Below are positions 63,881 through 64,000 of a DNA stretch of 64,000 bases, one piece after another. The notes beneath the pieces were generated by a model, which was not told the DNA's origin, ran no database searches, and was given only the letters and a program-made list of their open reading frames with translations. The first letter of the stretch is position 1. Each line of letters starts with the position of its first letter. A program made the position numbers and the translations under genes. Location: NCBI GenBank assembly GCA_031180825.1, contig JAPSLM010000003.1:308880-372879 (forward strand), given 5' to 3'. This DNA comes from Paenibacillus sp. (GTDB taxonomy: Bacteria; Bacillota; Bacilli; Paenibacillales; NBRC-103111).

Positions 63881-64000
63881 ATAGGAGGCTACCCATTAGT
63901 TGAGTAGCCGACCTTCCACACCACCGTACGTACCGTTCGGTATACGGCGGTTCAACCGCTTGAGTGCAATTGACGTAGACGCTCGTACTGGGCAGGGAAG
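63881..64000 (-). mobile_element. 3' end of a group II intron (domains V and VI), continues beyond the window
   Basis: On the minus strand a domain V-like hairpin reads CCGCCGTATACCGAACGGTA then CGTACGGTGGTG, followed by a domain VI hairpin GGCTACTC-AACTAAT-GGGTAGCC with an unpaired A near its 3' side as potential branch point, and ends CCTCCTAT at 63881. This matches the 3' terminus of bacterial class C-type group II introns. The intron-encoded reverse transcriptase and 5' part would lie to the right of the window. Flanking DNA at 63868-63880 contains the palindrome ATCCGATCGGAT. Confidence 0.75.

Overview
The window reads as a chromosomal segment of a moderately high-GC, spore-forming Firmicute of the Paenibacillaceae (Paenibacillus/Cohnella type). 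This rests on strong AGGAGG ribosome sites, a spore photoproduct lyase (splB), SLH-domain secreted proteins, a T-box-controlled metG, an EF-P with the Bacillus-type Lys32, and a block matching the Bacillus subtilis order mntR-yqhO-yqhP-yqhQ-yqhR-aroQ-yqhT-efp. The species is not determinable from what I can see.

Layout. 1-4.9 kb: small accessory genes (partial Nudix, YfbM/DUF1877, FlaR-like kinase with a lost ATG, YfiT/DinB, an XRE regulator broken by a stop codon, an Arc-like repressor with its operators, GNAT). 5.0-10.9 kb: the conserved efp-to-mntR block. 11.1-15.8 kb: splB, then ccdA and a Zur-type znuACB zinc importer. 15.8-26.3 kb: oxidoreductase, T-box/metG, yidD, a two-component system coupled to an MreB paralogue, a ribbon-helix-helix/PIN-like pair, Nudix and inositol-phosphatase genes. 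26.4-30.9 kb: an AT-rich five-gene island encoding a small secreted hydrophobic peptide, a DUF5819 protein, an HTTM-DUF393 fusion, a membrane transglutaminase and a four-helix membrane protein, reminiscent of SdpABC-like peptide toxin systems. 31.1-49.4 kb: a wecG/tagA remnant, membrane M23 peptidase, wecG/tagA, a PF04392-type ABC importer, chromate transporter, a MacAB-like efflux operon with a large secreted protein, pckA, SDR, DUF2188, SLH-GH18 and DUF4023 genes.

49.5-56.6 kb is the most interesting region: a compact RiPP (ribosomally made, modified peptide) operon. It starts from a good sigma-A promoter and runs B12-dependent radical SAM C-methyltransferase, a 56-aa precursor ending in alternating Val/Ser, a 42-bp perfect palindrome, an M16 metalloprotease, a winged-helix regulator, an MFS exporter and an HExxH-type peptide hydroxylase. 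The likely product is a C-methylated, possibly beta-hydroxylated Val/Ser-rich peptide, cut by the M16 protease and exported by the MFS protein.

56.8-64 kb: wecA/tagO, then a catabolic sugar ABC operon (binding lipoprotein, two permeases, dehydrogenase) with a promoter overlapped by a cre site and a dyad shared with the promoter of a GntR regulator fused to a solute-binding-protein domain. The right edge is the 3' end (domains V and VI) of a group II intron on the minus strand, continuing beyond the window.
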